Assembly: GCA_002682825.1 (NCBI GenBank)
Contig: NOKP01000006.1
Span: 62,001-126,000 of the forward strand
From: Neonectria sp. B-13
Lineage: Eukaryota; Ascomycota; Sordariomycetes; Hypocreales; Nectriaceae
DNA: 64,000 bases
Direction of reading: 5' to 3'
Shown here in pieces: positions 36,101 through 46,586 of this stretch. The notes below the pieces were generated by a model, which worked only from the letters and a program-made list of their open reading frames with translations, was not told the DNA's origin and did not search any database. The number at the start of each line of letters is the position of its first letter. Positions within the stretch are counted from its first letter, which is position 1. A program made the translations under genes and the position numbers.

Positions 36101-36766
36101 GGAAGGCGATATCTCTTCCGCACCGGGGCGGCGTTTGTGTCTTCCCGGCTGGGAATAACGGGCATCCCGCCTCTCCGACTGGAAGACCTCGGTGTCTCGC
36201 GCAATGACACCCAGCAGCCAGGTGGCTTGATCGTTGCGGGCTCCTATGTCCCCAAGACAACTGCCCAGCTCAGAGTTTTGCGAGAGAGGAGGGGAGTCAA
36301 GCTTTCCGTTATTGAGCTGGATGTTCCCAGTCTTATTGCTTCACCGGAGGCTGCAGAGGCGACTGTTCTAAAAGGTGCGGCTGACGCGTCAAATGAGTTG
36401 GCAGCCGGCCGCGACATTCTTGTCATGACATCGAGAGGGTTGATCAAGGGACAGGATGCAATCAGCTCCCTAAATATCGGTGCCAAAGTCGCCCACGCCC
36501 TTGTTCATCTAGTCAAAGAGATACACGTTCGGCCGCGATACATTATAGCCAAGGGCGGCATCACCTCGTCCGACACGGCAACTAAAGGACTGGGAATGAA
36601 AAGAGCAAAAATCCTCGGACAGGCCGCTCCAGGAGTGCCTCTATGGAGATGCGACGAAGAGACAAGTCGCCATCGCGGCGTGCCATATGTTGTCTTTCCT
36701 GGAAATGTTGGAAGCGAAGAGACCTTGGTAGAAGTAGTAGAAGGGTGGGCGACAGCTAGTAAGTAA
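33186..36766 (+). CDS. Fused tetronate-catabolism enzyme: two HIBADH-like dehydrogenase domains plus four-carbon acid sugar kinase
   Basis: The start is ATG 33186; a TTG 24 bases earlier is not credible in a eukaryote. Exons 33186-33462, 33517-34001, 34064-34696 and 34748-36766 encode 1137 residues. Introns are 54, 62 and 51 bp. The last is in frame and recognised by its GCTAAC branch site and by interrupting the GMLT-VICSGDG strand. Domain 1 (1-300) has GLGAMG at 15-20, DCPVSGG and catalytic Lys184. Domain 2 (330-630) has GLGAMG at 335-340, DAPVSGG and Lys506. Domain 3 (685-1137) is an OtnK/DUF1537 kinase with DDDPTGTQ starting at 697 and an AKGGITSSD motif. By family it should oxidise threonate/erythronate-type acids and phosphorylate the oxo product in the cytosol. 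Many fungal relatives, as I recall them, end with a class II aldolase domain. This one stops before it. Confidence 0.85.
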
Positions 36767-36809
36767 CGGCAACGTCTAATATCACGTGGTTTTTATGAAA
36801 ACAACAATG

Positions 36810-36811
<2 letters not shown>

Positions 36812-36841
<30 letters not shown>
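36812..36841. repeat. (ACT)10 microsatellite
   Basis: Ten perfect ACT units just downstream of the enzyme stop codon, in its likely 3' UTR. Confidence 0.95.
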
Positions 36842-36999
36842 GTACAAAGGCTGTGCTGTATTCTATCGTTTTCCTGTGTTCTGTCTGCACTTTTGCTGTA
36901 ACCCACCGTCCGTGCACCTCGTTTTACCTTGCCAATATAACACTTCTGTCCATGCACTTTGTTTTGCCTCACTAATACAACACTTCCGTCCGTACACGC

Positions 37000-37001
<2 letters not shown>

Positions 37002-37031
<30 letters not shown>
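37002..37031. repeat. (CT)15 microsatellite
   Basis: Fifteen CT units at the border between the gene island and the AT-rich TLH relic. Confidence 0.95.
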
Positions 37032-37032
<1 letters not shown>

Positions 37033-37259
37033 GACACATACATCCACTTTACACAATCTCTAACTTAACTGATTAAAGTACTTAACCTATATACCTTCCT
37101 TTAATTAAGCTTGATTAAAGCTATAGCTATCTTCCTTTAAATAAGCAATTATATTTAAAATCCTATTATTCAATCTTTCTTTATACTCATACAGTTATAC
37201 CTTAAGATTCTACTACCCTTCTTTATACAGTTGCATTTAAGATTCTATCTACTACTACT

Positions 37260-39790
37260 TTATACTTTCTCTCTAGTTCTCTCTACTATGTCTAACTACC
37301 CTATCTTTTACTTACCTATACCCTCTCTCTCCTCTGCCTCCTCTACTATACCATTAGTACCAATAACTCTACTCAAATCATTAGCCCATCTAGGATTATA
37401 GGTTAATCTATAATCCAAGCTACTTATCTGTACCTAGCTGATATATAGATATACTCTTAGCATTAGTCTAACCTATATTATATTGCATCTACAAGAGAAA
37501 TACAATTTCCTAGGGCATACTAGGAAGAGATTATCTAAGCTCCTATAAACCCTTAGGCTCTGCAATCTGACTGATGTTAACCCTCTAGCCAATGTATTAC
37601 CTAAGCATATAAAGCTCAAGGTCTATAATGGCTTACCTATTGCTACTGCCCATTCAGGACAATCTATCTTCCCACTATAAGACAGCACTTCTTAGCTACC
37701 TCAGCCCATAGCTACCTAAGCAATACTCCTAACAGCCAATAGTACAGCAATATTAACCATCTATTCAAGTATGTTTACCTATAGATATAAACAACCAGGT
37801 CGAACCAGAAGTACTAGATTATAGAGCATAATAGACATATTACACAGCTAGTGATCGAACAACATACGTACAACCACATTCTAGCCGTATAAGCACATAA
37901 GGTAGCCTACTACAAGGACAACAGGGACACCAGAGACAACTAGGAAACCCAGATGACAACAATGGCTGCCACTATAGTACCCAATCCCACTGGGCTTACG
38001 TTTGGAGAGTAGAGGCCCTAGATCGAGAGAATAGGCTAGGAGAAGATATACAAGGGCAAGAGCCAGGAGGTATTAATCTCAATAGCTAGCATGCCTAGCT
38101 AGTCCCCTAGTAGTAGGCAAGGCTATCTCCTTTATCATCAGAGGCAAGAGGGGCAAGAGGGGCTCCTATAGGACCTTATGAGCCTACCAGTAGACGAGCA
38201 GAGGATAGCAGGTATAATCTACCTTATGAATGCCCTTATGGACTAATACAAGAAGACTGTACAGAAGATAAGCTACAATATACTCTACTGGCTCTAGAGC
38301 ACTTACCCTCACTCTAGCTACCTAAAGCCATTCATGCTTATACAGCAATCAACTACAAAGTAGATATATTAGAGACTGTAGAAGTAGGTACTAGTACTGA
38401 TCTTCTGGGCATACCAGCTAGAGCTAGACATTTAGGAGAGGTTAACCAGGATTCGGCTAAGGAAGAGGCTCTATAGGCTCTTGGAGCTAATATGGAACCA
38501 TCTAGCATGAGTTATGCCCACTCCTTATTCTCAGGAGCCTATTGTTCATAACTCAGCCTTCAAGGATGATAACAGTGTTAGCAAGGGCAAGGATTCCGAT
38601 GAGGGCAAGAATACTAATGAGGGTAAAGAAGTCAATAAAGAAGAAGTCAATAAGGACAAAGGCAAGGATAAAGATAAGGACGAAGATGAGGATAAAGACA
38701 AAGACAAAGACAAAGACAAAGACGAAGACAAAGACAAAGACAAAGACAAAGACAAAGACAAAGACGAAGATAAAGACAAAGACAAAGACAAAGATGAGGA
38801 AGACAATGAGGAAGACAATGAGGAAGACAATAAGGAAGATAATAAGGACAATATCTATACAGATGATAGGCAGTCTAAAGACGCCTAGGAACTGTAAGAA
38901 GAGGAGGCTAAGAGACTCTATAGTAGACCTACTCAGTTTACTACTACAGAGAAGAAGCACAGAAATAAGGAGATAAGTAAGGAGGATACTAAAACCTTTA
39001 TCAAGCTCCTCTTTAGCTTTAGCCTAGCCCTTTGCACTAAGCCTCTAGTAGATAGTTAGCCTAGCTCAATCATACTTATCTATTTCAGTAGTATACTAGG
39101 TTTCTCAATAACCATGCCAAACCGAACCCTTCCTGCTTACATCTATACAAGCCATCTCTCCACTCTCCTCTACATCCAGAGGCTCCTCTTCCTCAAGCAG
39201 GCGCTTCTACTTCAGTCATACCCTACACTCAGAATCAAACGTCGCCTATGTACTATGCAGCTGGACTAGTTCCAGAAGATCTATCAGTAATATATGGTCC
39301 TTGGCTCTCAATTGGCCTTTGAGGAGTTCCTTTCCTTCTGCAGCTATGGGCAAGTAATGGCCCAGTCTAATACACTAATAATACTCCTGAACTAGAGTAA
39401 GGATAACTAGACTATATCCTAGGGAGAAGAAATACAGCTCTCTATAGGCTAGTTCCACTGGCTGCTTAAGTATCTCATTGAATAGGCCAGTAGCCTCTAT
39501 AGCAAGCTAATGTATAGGTAGGAGCCTACTGTTAATCTTATAGGGATCAAGGATACAATATCCAACTGTAATAGTAGCTATTCCTTTGTTAGTAACCCTA
39601 GAAACAAGCTTAGTTAGGCATACCTTAAGCTATTCTAGCGCGCTTATATCACTCAGTAGAAACCCCTTTACTAGAAAGGCTACTAGGACAGGCAGACAGT
39701 AGCTGAATACTAGAAGAAGGAGGAATCCTTCCAGAAGTATCTAGGGCTAGCCATGCACATCACAGGCAGCCAGCTACCAAGATAGCCTAA
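37260..39790 (+). pseudogene. TLH-type relic 3: N-terminal and middle regions, truncated
   Basis: The plus strand reads through many TAG/TAA as the N-terminal half of a DUF3505/RecQ-helicase family protein. It has a Pro/Ser-rich N-terminal part (37290-38300), an acidic Lys-Asp linker (38514-38888, open frame) and the conserved middle domain from FIKLLFSFSLALCTKPLV (near 39000). That domain continues through YTSHLSTLLYIQRLL and SFCSYGQVMAQS to GLAMHITGSQLPR near 39780. The homology ends abruptly there and a GC-rich block follows, so the helicase half is missing. The preserved order shows it was once a family member. There is no way to express it now. Confidence 0.65.
38685..38795 (+). repeat. 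Hexanucleotide GACAAA array encoding Lys-Asp repeats
   Basis: Near-perfect GACAAA/GATAAA units encode a (K/D)n acidic-basic linker in the plus frame of 38514-38888. Open frames in the other registers and on the opposite strand (poly Lys-Thr, poly Ser-Leu, poly Phe-Val) are by-products of the repeat. Confidence 0.9.
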
Positions 39791-40204
39791 CCGCTAGGCC
39801 GCGGGCTCCCAGTGCGTTGCCGGCCGCACTCGATGCCCGTTTCCGCGCGCGCCATTGGCTGCGGCCCCTGCGCACGGGCCCGCCGGTGGAGCCCGACGCA
39901 CTCGATGCCCGGAACGCACTGGATGCCCGGTCTCGAGCCAATCAGGAGGGCCGAGGGCCCGGGGGCCCGGGGCCAGGGAACAGGAAGGAAGGGGACCGGT
40001 CTAGGAAAAAGAAAAGGAAGGGAAGGGAAGGGAAGGGAAGGGAAGGGAAGGGGAAGGAAGAAAGGAAGAAAGGAAGAAAGGAAGGAAAGAGGGAAGGAAA
40101 GAGGGAAGGAAAGATAGGAAAAGAGAGTAAACGCAGTTGCCTTTGCTCTTTGCCCTTTGCCCTTTTCCCCCTTTACTCTTTGCCCTTTCCTTCTACCTGA
40201 ATTG
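39791..40204. repeat. GC-rich block with triplicated 14-mer and purine/pyrimidine tracts
   Basis: This is an abrupt GC-rich, non-RIP island between two TLH relics. It holds three copies of GCACTSGATGCCCG (39826, 39898, 39916), a purine-only tract of GGGAA and GGAAGAAA units (about 40005-40115) and a pyrimidine-rich tract of CTTTGCC-like units (about 40139-40192). No coding capacity is believed; the long open frames here are caused by the repeats. Confidence 0.8.
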
Positions 40205-43200
40205 AATCTCCTCTAAAGAAAGAGGCCCTCCCTTAGTAGTAGCAATAGCACTAGCCAGAGCTGCCACTATGACCTCTACTAATAGCAGCTGCCCCTAGTT
40301 CCTCTACTACTCTCACTACTAAGCCCTTATCTACACTCTATACAGCTATGCTATTACTAACCTCACTAGCCATTTGCTTAAGCAGTATATTGACCTAGAC
40401 TGACTAACCTGCTAGAGCCTTATCTAGTACTATAGCTAGTACTATAGCCAGTAGAGCCTAAATGGCCCCAGCTAGTAGCAGCTATAGGCTGAGGCTGTTG
40501 CCCCTATTACCGGACTGCCTATCCACTATGGCTTCTACTGCTAAAGATGCCCTAATTTCATCACTATCAGCTAGAAGTAGTACAAAAGATACTGCAGTAA
40601 GGCCCATTAAGCAAGGAGTAGGCAAGCCTAATTAGGACTCTAGTGCTTAGCCTAGGTCTAGACCTTCTTTACCCAGCTATTCAGGCAGTTCTTCTTTAGG
40701 GTTGATACTGCTGCTGCTACTGCTATTACTACTGTACCTCTGGCCCTAGAGATAGAGACAGAGGCTAAAACAGAGGCTAAGAGGCAGCAGGAGGCCCGGC
40801 TAGCTGCTAGCATCTAGTAGCAATAGGACTATAAGCAAGACCAGTAGTAAGGGCTCTAGCTCTAGATGCTAGAGAACAGCATAAGCAAGCATAAGGTTAC
40901 TAACTGGCTTAAGTGAACAGGCTAGACTAACCACTTCAGTAGTAAGGACCTTAGCCTAATCTACCTAGCTAGCCAGATGCTTAGGCCAGAGGATAATACT
41001 ACTCTTAAGCTTATAATTAAGGCTCTAGACTAGCTCTTCTTTAGCCGCTGTATCCTAGGCCTCTAAGAGATGCCCCTAATCAGTTGGCTGTTCCTAGCCA
41101 GCCCTTATGCATAAAGCTTATATAGCTAGCCCTTTAGCTCTCTCTAGGAAAAGACTAGTATAAACTGCTATTTAAGCTATAATAAGTGGTTTCTTTACTA
41201 TTGTATAAAGGTCCTCCCCCTAGCTGCTACTAACCTAGCTAGTTAATATAGCTTTTCCTTTACCTTTATGTAATAGGAGGACTTAGTATAGCTCTAGAGT
41301 TAGCTATAAGAGACAGCTACTACTATAGCCAGTATAGGTCCTAGTAAGAAAGTAAATACAGCTTTAGAAGAAGGGGTTTTATAGGCCCTAGCTAGCTTCT
41401 AGATATAGCTACTACCCTAGGACCCCTTTACTAGCCTACTATAGTATTTCATTAAGGTCCTAGGCATTAATAGTAAGATAGAGCAGCTATAGCCAGCCTA
41501 CTACTTTACCTATGTTCTTACCAGCCTTATTTATACTAGCTGAGCTCTACTGGCTAAGACTGTTCTCCTTTGCTAGAGCTAGGCTATTACTATTGACTTA
41601 CCCTAGCAGCTTATTATAGCAAGGGAAAGCTAGCTATATAACTTAAGTTATATGCCTATAAGTTATATTCTAAGCCTTTTATTCTATAGAAAGAAGATTA
41701 CCTCTAAGATTAGTAATTAGCTAATAATTACCTAGAATAAGGAAAGAACCCTATTCTATTTCTAAGGCTAGCCTTTTACTATAGAGACAATCTACTATAT
41801 AATAAGATAAATAATAATAAATATAAAAGACCTTCTTTAGGATAGGCTTATATTCTAGCCTAGGGTAGCTAAGCTAGCTATTAGACTAGTATACTGCTTT
41901 CTTATCCCTCTTACTACTATTTAGAATAATCTTACTTAAACCTAATATAGCTAGTCTTTTATTTATACTAATAGCCTAATCAGTAGGGAAAAGGAAATAC
42001 TATAGAATCTTATAGCTAAGCCTTTAAAGAAGGAATTCCTTAATAGTTAAGAGGAGTAGAAATAGCCCTAAGTACAATAGTACCTTTAGTAGGTTAAGTA
42101 GTTCTAGGAGCTACTATTGCTCTTAGTATATTTAATTAATCACTTACTTAAGAGTATAAAGATTATAAGGCTATACTTAGTTAATAGTATTAATAAGAAT
42201 TATAGTCTCTTTATTATTAATAGTAAAGTAGTTCTTATTAGCTAGTATTATAAGTCTTTTACTTACTTTAATAGCTTTAAGGTTATCCTAAGGATCTTAC
42301 TATATTAGATTAAGTAGCTTATAGTAATATATATAATCTATATTTAGCCTTTTATAGACTATCTTTAGACTAACTATTAAGCCTTCTTTAATAAGATCTA
42401 TCTACTTAATAACTTTATTTAGTACTATAAAGAGAGCCTTAATAGTCCTTAGGATAGTAGTTAGATATTTTAGGCTCTTGTGAAATAGAGCTAGTATTAT
42501 AGTAGCTAGAGGGTTATTCTATAGTAATAATAGTATATAGTTATTACTATTAGTAGAAAGTATACTTAAGCTAAGGGAGCTAGCTAGACTGATTTTAATA
42601 AGGCTAAGAGGGGGGATAAGAAAGCAGCTAAATGCTATAAGAATATAGAGGACTTAGCTACTGCTTATACAGGCTGTACTGCTACTAGCTATAGGGTTAC
42701 TATTAACATCCTAAAGCAGCTAATATTCAAGTCCTTAGAAGTCTTTAGCTAGGCCAGCCACTAGTAGCACCACTTCCTTAGCTGCAGGGACAATAAGGGG
42801 CTTATAGCAGGGCCCCAGCTAGAACCAGAAGGCAAGGGAAAGAGAGGGGAAGGGAACGAGAACCCTAAGGGAAAGGGGAAGAGGAAGGAGAGAGAAGGGG
42901 CAGAGGTAGAGGAAGAGGAAAAGGGAGAAGGCAGCTGTTAGTAGGAGAGGGGGCAGATTAAGAAGAGGCTGCCCCCCCTAGGCCTACTAAAGGCTACTAA
43001 GCCAGCTGCTATAGTAGTAGTAGGGAGGGAAAGGGAAATCCTAGCCCTAAATGAGCTGCTTTTACTATAGACCTTATAGAAGGCTCTCTAGGATAATACA
43101 GCCTAGTTCTAGTTAGTATAATAGAAAGAGGCTATATAGCTAGCTATAGCTAGGCGAATGCCCTTAGTAGCAGTCCTCCCTACTAGCATTAGTAAGAGCC

Positions 43201-44771
43201 TAGTCTTTATTATCTTAGCCTTACTAGCTAGGGCTAGGATGACTATTATAGTAGCCCCCTATAGAGCACTAAAGGACCAGCTGGTTAGCTGCTGCTAGAA
43301 AGCTAGCCTAGACTGCTATAGCTAGCTAGAAGCCTAAAAGGCTTAACCTATAGTAACTATTATCTCTACTAAAGCTACTATTACTAATAGCTTTCTATAG
43401 TAGGCAGTAAGCCTAAGCCTAAGCAATCAGCTGGATTGGGTTATCCTAGATAAATGCTATCTAATCTTTATAGTAGCTCTAGCTTATAGGCAAAGGCTGA
43501 AGAAGCTGAGCTGGCTATAGGGCCTTAGCTACCCTTTAGTCTTTCTTATTAGAATGCTACTACTGTATAAGCAGTAAGACTTTAAGGCTATAATACTACT
43601 ATAGACCCCTATCTATATTTAAGCCTCTAACTACTGTCTTAACTTTAGCTTCTAGGTCTATTAGGTCTATAATAACTAAGATATTAGAGAGATTAAGCAA
43701 TAGATATAGGCTTAAGCTAACTGCCTAAGGGCAGAGGAAAAGAGCATTATCTACTATACTAGTTATACTACCTATAAGGCCCTAGCTCTCTAGCTAAACT
43801 ATTATTACTATTATAGAAGCCTAAAGGACCCTAATGCTAACTTTCTAGCTTAGTAAGAGCTTAGCTATATCTATTGGAAGGGGGGGAAAAGCTAGTATAT
43901 AATTACTATTATAGCCCTAGGTACTAAGCTTAATATTACTACTATTATTTATATTATCTACCTAAATATCCCCTATTCTATTATAAACTATAGTCAGAAG
44001 GTAGAGTAAGCTAAGCATATAGATAAGCTAGTATAGGCTAAGGTTATAATTAAGGATAGAAACTAGCTCTTAGGGAACCCTAGTGAAAATACCTATCTTA
44101 ATATAGAAAGGCAGGAAATCAGCAGCCTAGTCTAAACCTAGGGGTACTAGTGCTATATCCTAGGCTAGTACCTAGATAAGGACTACTATAGCTACTAAGC
44201 TATTAGCCAGGCTGCCCTCCTCTATAACAACTGCTAGCGGTAGGGCGAGCTGGCTGGCCTAAGGCCCTGCCTTCTCTAAGACCAAGGCCAGGCCAGTAGC
44301 CAGGAGCTGCAGGCCATGGAAGCTGCCTTAGAGGAAATCAGGGGCCTAGGGAAGATGGGCTGCCGGCCCTGCTGGATGTTCTATGGGGCCAAGGAAGCTC
44401 GCTATCTGTGGTACAGCTGCCCTCGGGTCAGGCAGGCGGCGGCGGCGGCAGCAGCAGCAGCAGCAGCCGAGGCCAGGTCGGGCAAGGGCAGCCTCTTCCA
44501 CCACTATTCCTTCGAGGGCTGCATCAGCTTCCAGAGGCAAATCAGCTACCGCACAGCCGGCCCTGTAGGCCAGGGCAGGGGCAGCCAGCTCCTCAGCTGC
44601 TTCTTCTGCCACCTCTCCCAAGCCCTCTGCCCTACTGGCCACAGCAGCCAGGGCGGCGGCTGCCGATACAAGCACATTACCCTTCCCCTGGCCCTGGCCG
44701 CCTTCACCCAGCCCGAGCTGAGGGGCCAGATCGAGAAGGAAGTCGTAGGCCGGGCCCTACAGATGCGGTAA
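40205..44771 (+). pseudogene. TLH-type relic 4: DUF3505 + middle domain + RecQ helicase, with intact C-terminus
   Basis: Plus-strand relic of a full-length family member. A DUF3505-like region lies at 40250-40640 (SYAITNLTSHLLKQY, then HYGFYC and RCPNF). The middle domain is at 41450-42560 (FIINSKVV, YYKSF, FKVILRILL). An acidic/Lys-rich linker is at 42780-42930. The RecQ-like domain has motif I LPTSISKSLVFII (43172), motif Ia IIVAPYRALKDQLV, and DKCYLIF (43448), which stands for DECH. A Cys-rich C-terminal domain ends at TAA 44769-44771. From about 44210 to the stop the sequence is GC-normal and fully open (44316-44771). It contains CRPCWMFYG, FFCHLSQALCPTGH and a polyalanine run encoded by (GCG/GCA)n at about 44436-44467. 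The upstream part has lost catalytic residues and cannot be expressed. Confidence 0.75.
44436..44467 (+). repeat. Trinucleotide GCG/GCA repeat (polyalanine)
   Basis: A GGC/GCA-type triplet run encodes about ten Ala in the undamaged C-terminal part of TLH relic 4. Confidence 0.85.
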
Positions 44772-45119
44772 CCTCAGAACTGTGTCAGAATTCCCCTTGG
44801 GTTTACCGTACAAGGTGCGCTAGGTGGCTCGAGCGTTAAGCAAAGTTCCTTTCAAGCTGGGTTCCACATATGATTGGTGTTAGTGTTTGGAAACGTGGGG
44901 GATTAAATTTGGGATAGGACAACCACGCCGTAGGAAAAAGATGAGAGAGGGGGGATGTAATCTTGGCTCAGGTATTGGGCGAGTATATCGACTGGAGCTG
45001 TACTATGTGCGTGCTAAACTGTACAAGCAAGACAAACCTTTTCGACTGCATTGTTGGGGAACTGTTTCACAATCAGGTTTTCACCAACCAACGAATTGAT
45101 GAGGTCAACAACTTGTAAA
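44772..45119. other. GC-normal spacer, nothing recognised
   Basis: There is no convincing gene. A 70-codon open frame at 44887 shows no similarity I know. Confidence 0.4.
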
Positions 45120-45510
45120 AGAATACAACAGCAGCGAGTGCCAATAAGTCGCCCACGAAGCAGTAGTAGCAGACAGGATCTCATACATCGCCGAGACGTT
45201 CAGGCTCCTGCCTACAAACCACTTTGGGGCAAGGAAGCAGCAGTCAGCAGAGCAGGCACTACTGCTCTTCCAAGAACAAGTATATAAAGCATAGTGGAAC
45301 CGTAGGGTAGTTAGCCTAGTCAGCTTCAACATCAAAGGTGCTTACAATAGCATGTTCAAGGCAAGGCTGCTATAGAGGCTAGAAGCTAGAGGCATTCTAA
45401 AGAAGCTAGTACAAGTAATAGACACATTTTTCTCTAATTGTACGAGTAGCATTATAGTAAACAACTATACTTATATACAAATATCACACCTAGGGTAAGG
45501 TAACTTTTAT
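45120..45510 (+). pseudogene. Non-LTR (LINE, Tad-like) reverse transcriptase fragment
   Basis: The plus strand encodes the fingers/palm part of a LINE reverse transcriptase: ISYIAETFRLLPTNHFGAR, then QALLLFQEQVYKAW and the palm block VVSLVSFNIKGAYN (the catalytic-site A motif, usually FDV/I-x-GAFN, with Asp replaced by Asn). It continues LEARGILKKLVQVI and IIVNNY. In-frame stops occur and both ends are cut. No poly(A) tail or endonuclease domain is visible. It is a fragment of an old insertion. Confidence 0.72.
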
Positions 45511-45671
45511 TTAAAATATATTTATATTCTATTTTTACTAAATCTTAGCTTAGATTAGTTTGGCGGCGGAAAAGGACAAGAAACAACACCCCAAATGGAT
45601 GACAGTCCCTTTAGTGAGGTACACAGAAATGCGTCGCACAGTCGTCTCAGTCGGTCAGCCCTAAGCTGCAC

Positions 45672-45716
45672 CAGACAGCGCGTATGTGGTCAGACAGCGC
45701 GTATGTGGTCAGACAG
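45672..45716. repeat. 19-bp tandem duplication
   Basis: CAGACAGCGCGTATGTGGT occurs at 45672-45690 and again at 45691-45709, followed by a partial third copy. Confidence 0.9.
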
Positions 45717-46382
45717 TCTAGTGTTTAGTATCTCCTAATAGGGAAGCATCTCATGAGGTTGATTGTCAAGTCGAAAGCAGAAAAGAATGTTGGCAAGGCA
45801 TCGAAGAGGTCTGCAGTCGGCTTGGCAATTGACGTTGTAGAAGACAGAGGTTCGACCCCGAATTGAGTGGTGATTTAAAAGAGTAAATACAGAATAATCT
45901 CTTGGAGAACAAAGGCAAAGACTAGAACTTTGAGCTCAATGAGCTCATCTCTTATATCTCTCTCCTGTAAGAAGCTCTTAATTCCTTGTCTCTGAAGATG
46001 ATAATGAAAAGAAAAAAACCTTTCCCCCCTTCCCTTCTTAACCTCCCTTGTGGCTGCCCCCCCTTCCACATCCAATTACATCCTTGCTAGCAACCAGCTA
46101 GCCCACTTGGCCCTTAGCCCCTGCCACATTAGCTCTATAAAGATATTTATCTTAGATTATTAGCTCTCTTAGTTAAGAAGTTAATAATAAAAGGGTAGAA
46201 AATTAAAATAGGTAGATCCTAGTACTTCTATAAGTCTTAGTAGATATTAATTCAATAAGGTAATTAGTAGAACTAATCTAAAGGTCTTAGTAAATATTAA
46301 TTTAATTAGGTAATTGTAAGAGCCAAACTGGTCTTTGGGGTTGTGGTTAGGGCTAAGAATCAGAGCTACCTACTGACATAAA
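45717..46382. other. Intergenic stretch with a 50-bp near-duplication
   Basis: No gene is recognised. AT-rich motifs beginning GTCTTAGTA-ATATTAATT occur at 46234 and 46284, an imperfect 50-bp tandem duplication. Confidence 0.45.
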
Positions 46383-46582
46383 TTTTGCCCCTGGGGGTGA
46401 AACCCTGAGTGCACTCCGAACTGCCTACTCAGTTTCGCCCCTGGGGGTGAAAATGGATGTAAGGATGATAGATGGGCTATGCTGACAGAAAGGCAACGTA
46501 CTCAACCAAAAATCTTGCCCCTGGGGGTGAAAGCCGGGGTGCAGTCCGAACTGCCCACTCAGTTTCGCCCCTGGGGGTGAAA
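46383..46582. repeat. Four 20-bp near-palindromes in two pairs
   Basis: The block GCCCCTGGGGGTGAAA preceded by TTTT/TTTC/TCTT occurs at 46383-46402, 46433-46452, 46513-46532 and 46563-46582. Spacing is 50 bp within each pair and 130 bp between pairs. Each site is almost self-complementary. The whole 72-bp unit (46385-46456, repeated at 46515-46586) is duplicated with few changes. Confidence 0.85.
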
Positions 46583-46586
46583 ATGG

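Noticed and set aside
36786..37076. 96-codon plus-strand open frame after the fused enzyme
   Set aside because: Built largely from the (ACT)n and (CT)n microsatellites, giving poly-Leu and Ser-Leu runs. No sign of the missing aldolase domain.
38542..38976. Lys/Thr- and Phe/Val-rich open frames overlapping the GACAAA array
   Set aside because: Other-register and opposite-strand readings of the same hexanucleotide repeat.
39812..40200. Two 100-127-codon Arg/Lys/Gly-rich open frames in the GC-rich block
   Set aside because: Simple consequence of the purine repeat, with no start context or domain.
45780..45870. GGTTCGACCCC motif suggesting a tRNA T-arm or SINE B box
   Set aside because: The flanking bases do not form a five-base T-stem and no acceptor or anticodon stem could be drawn. 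No convincing A box was found.
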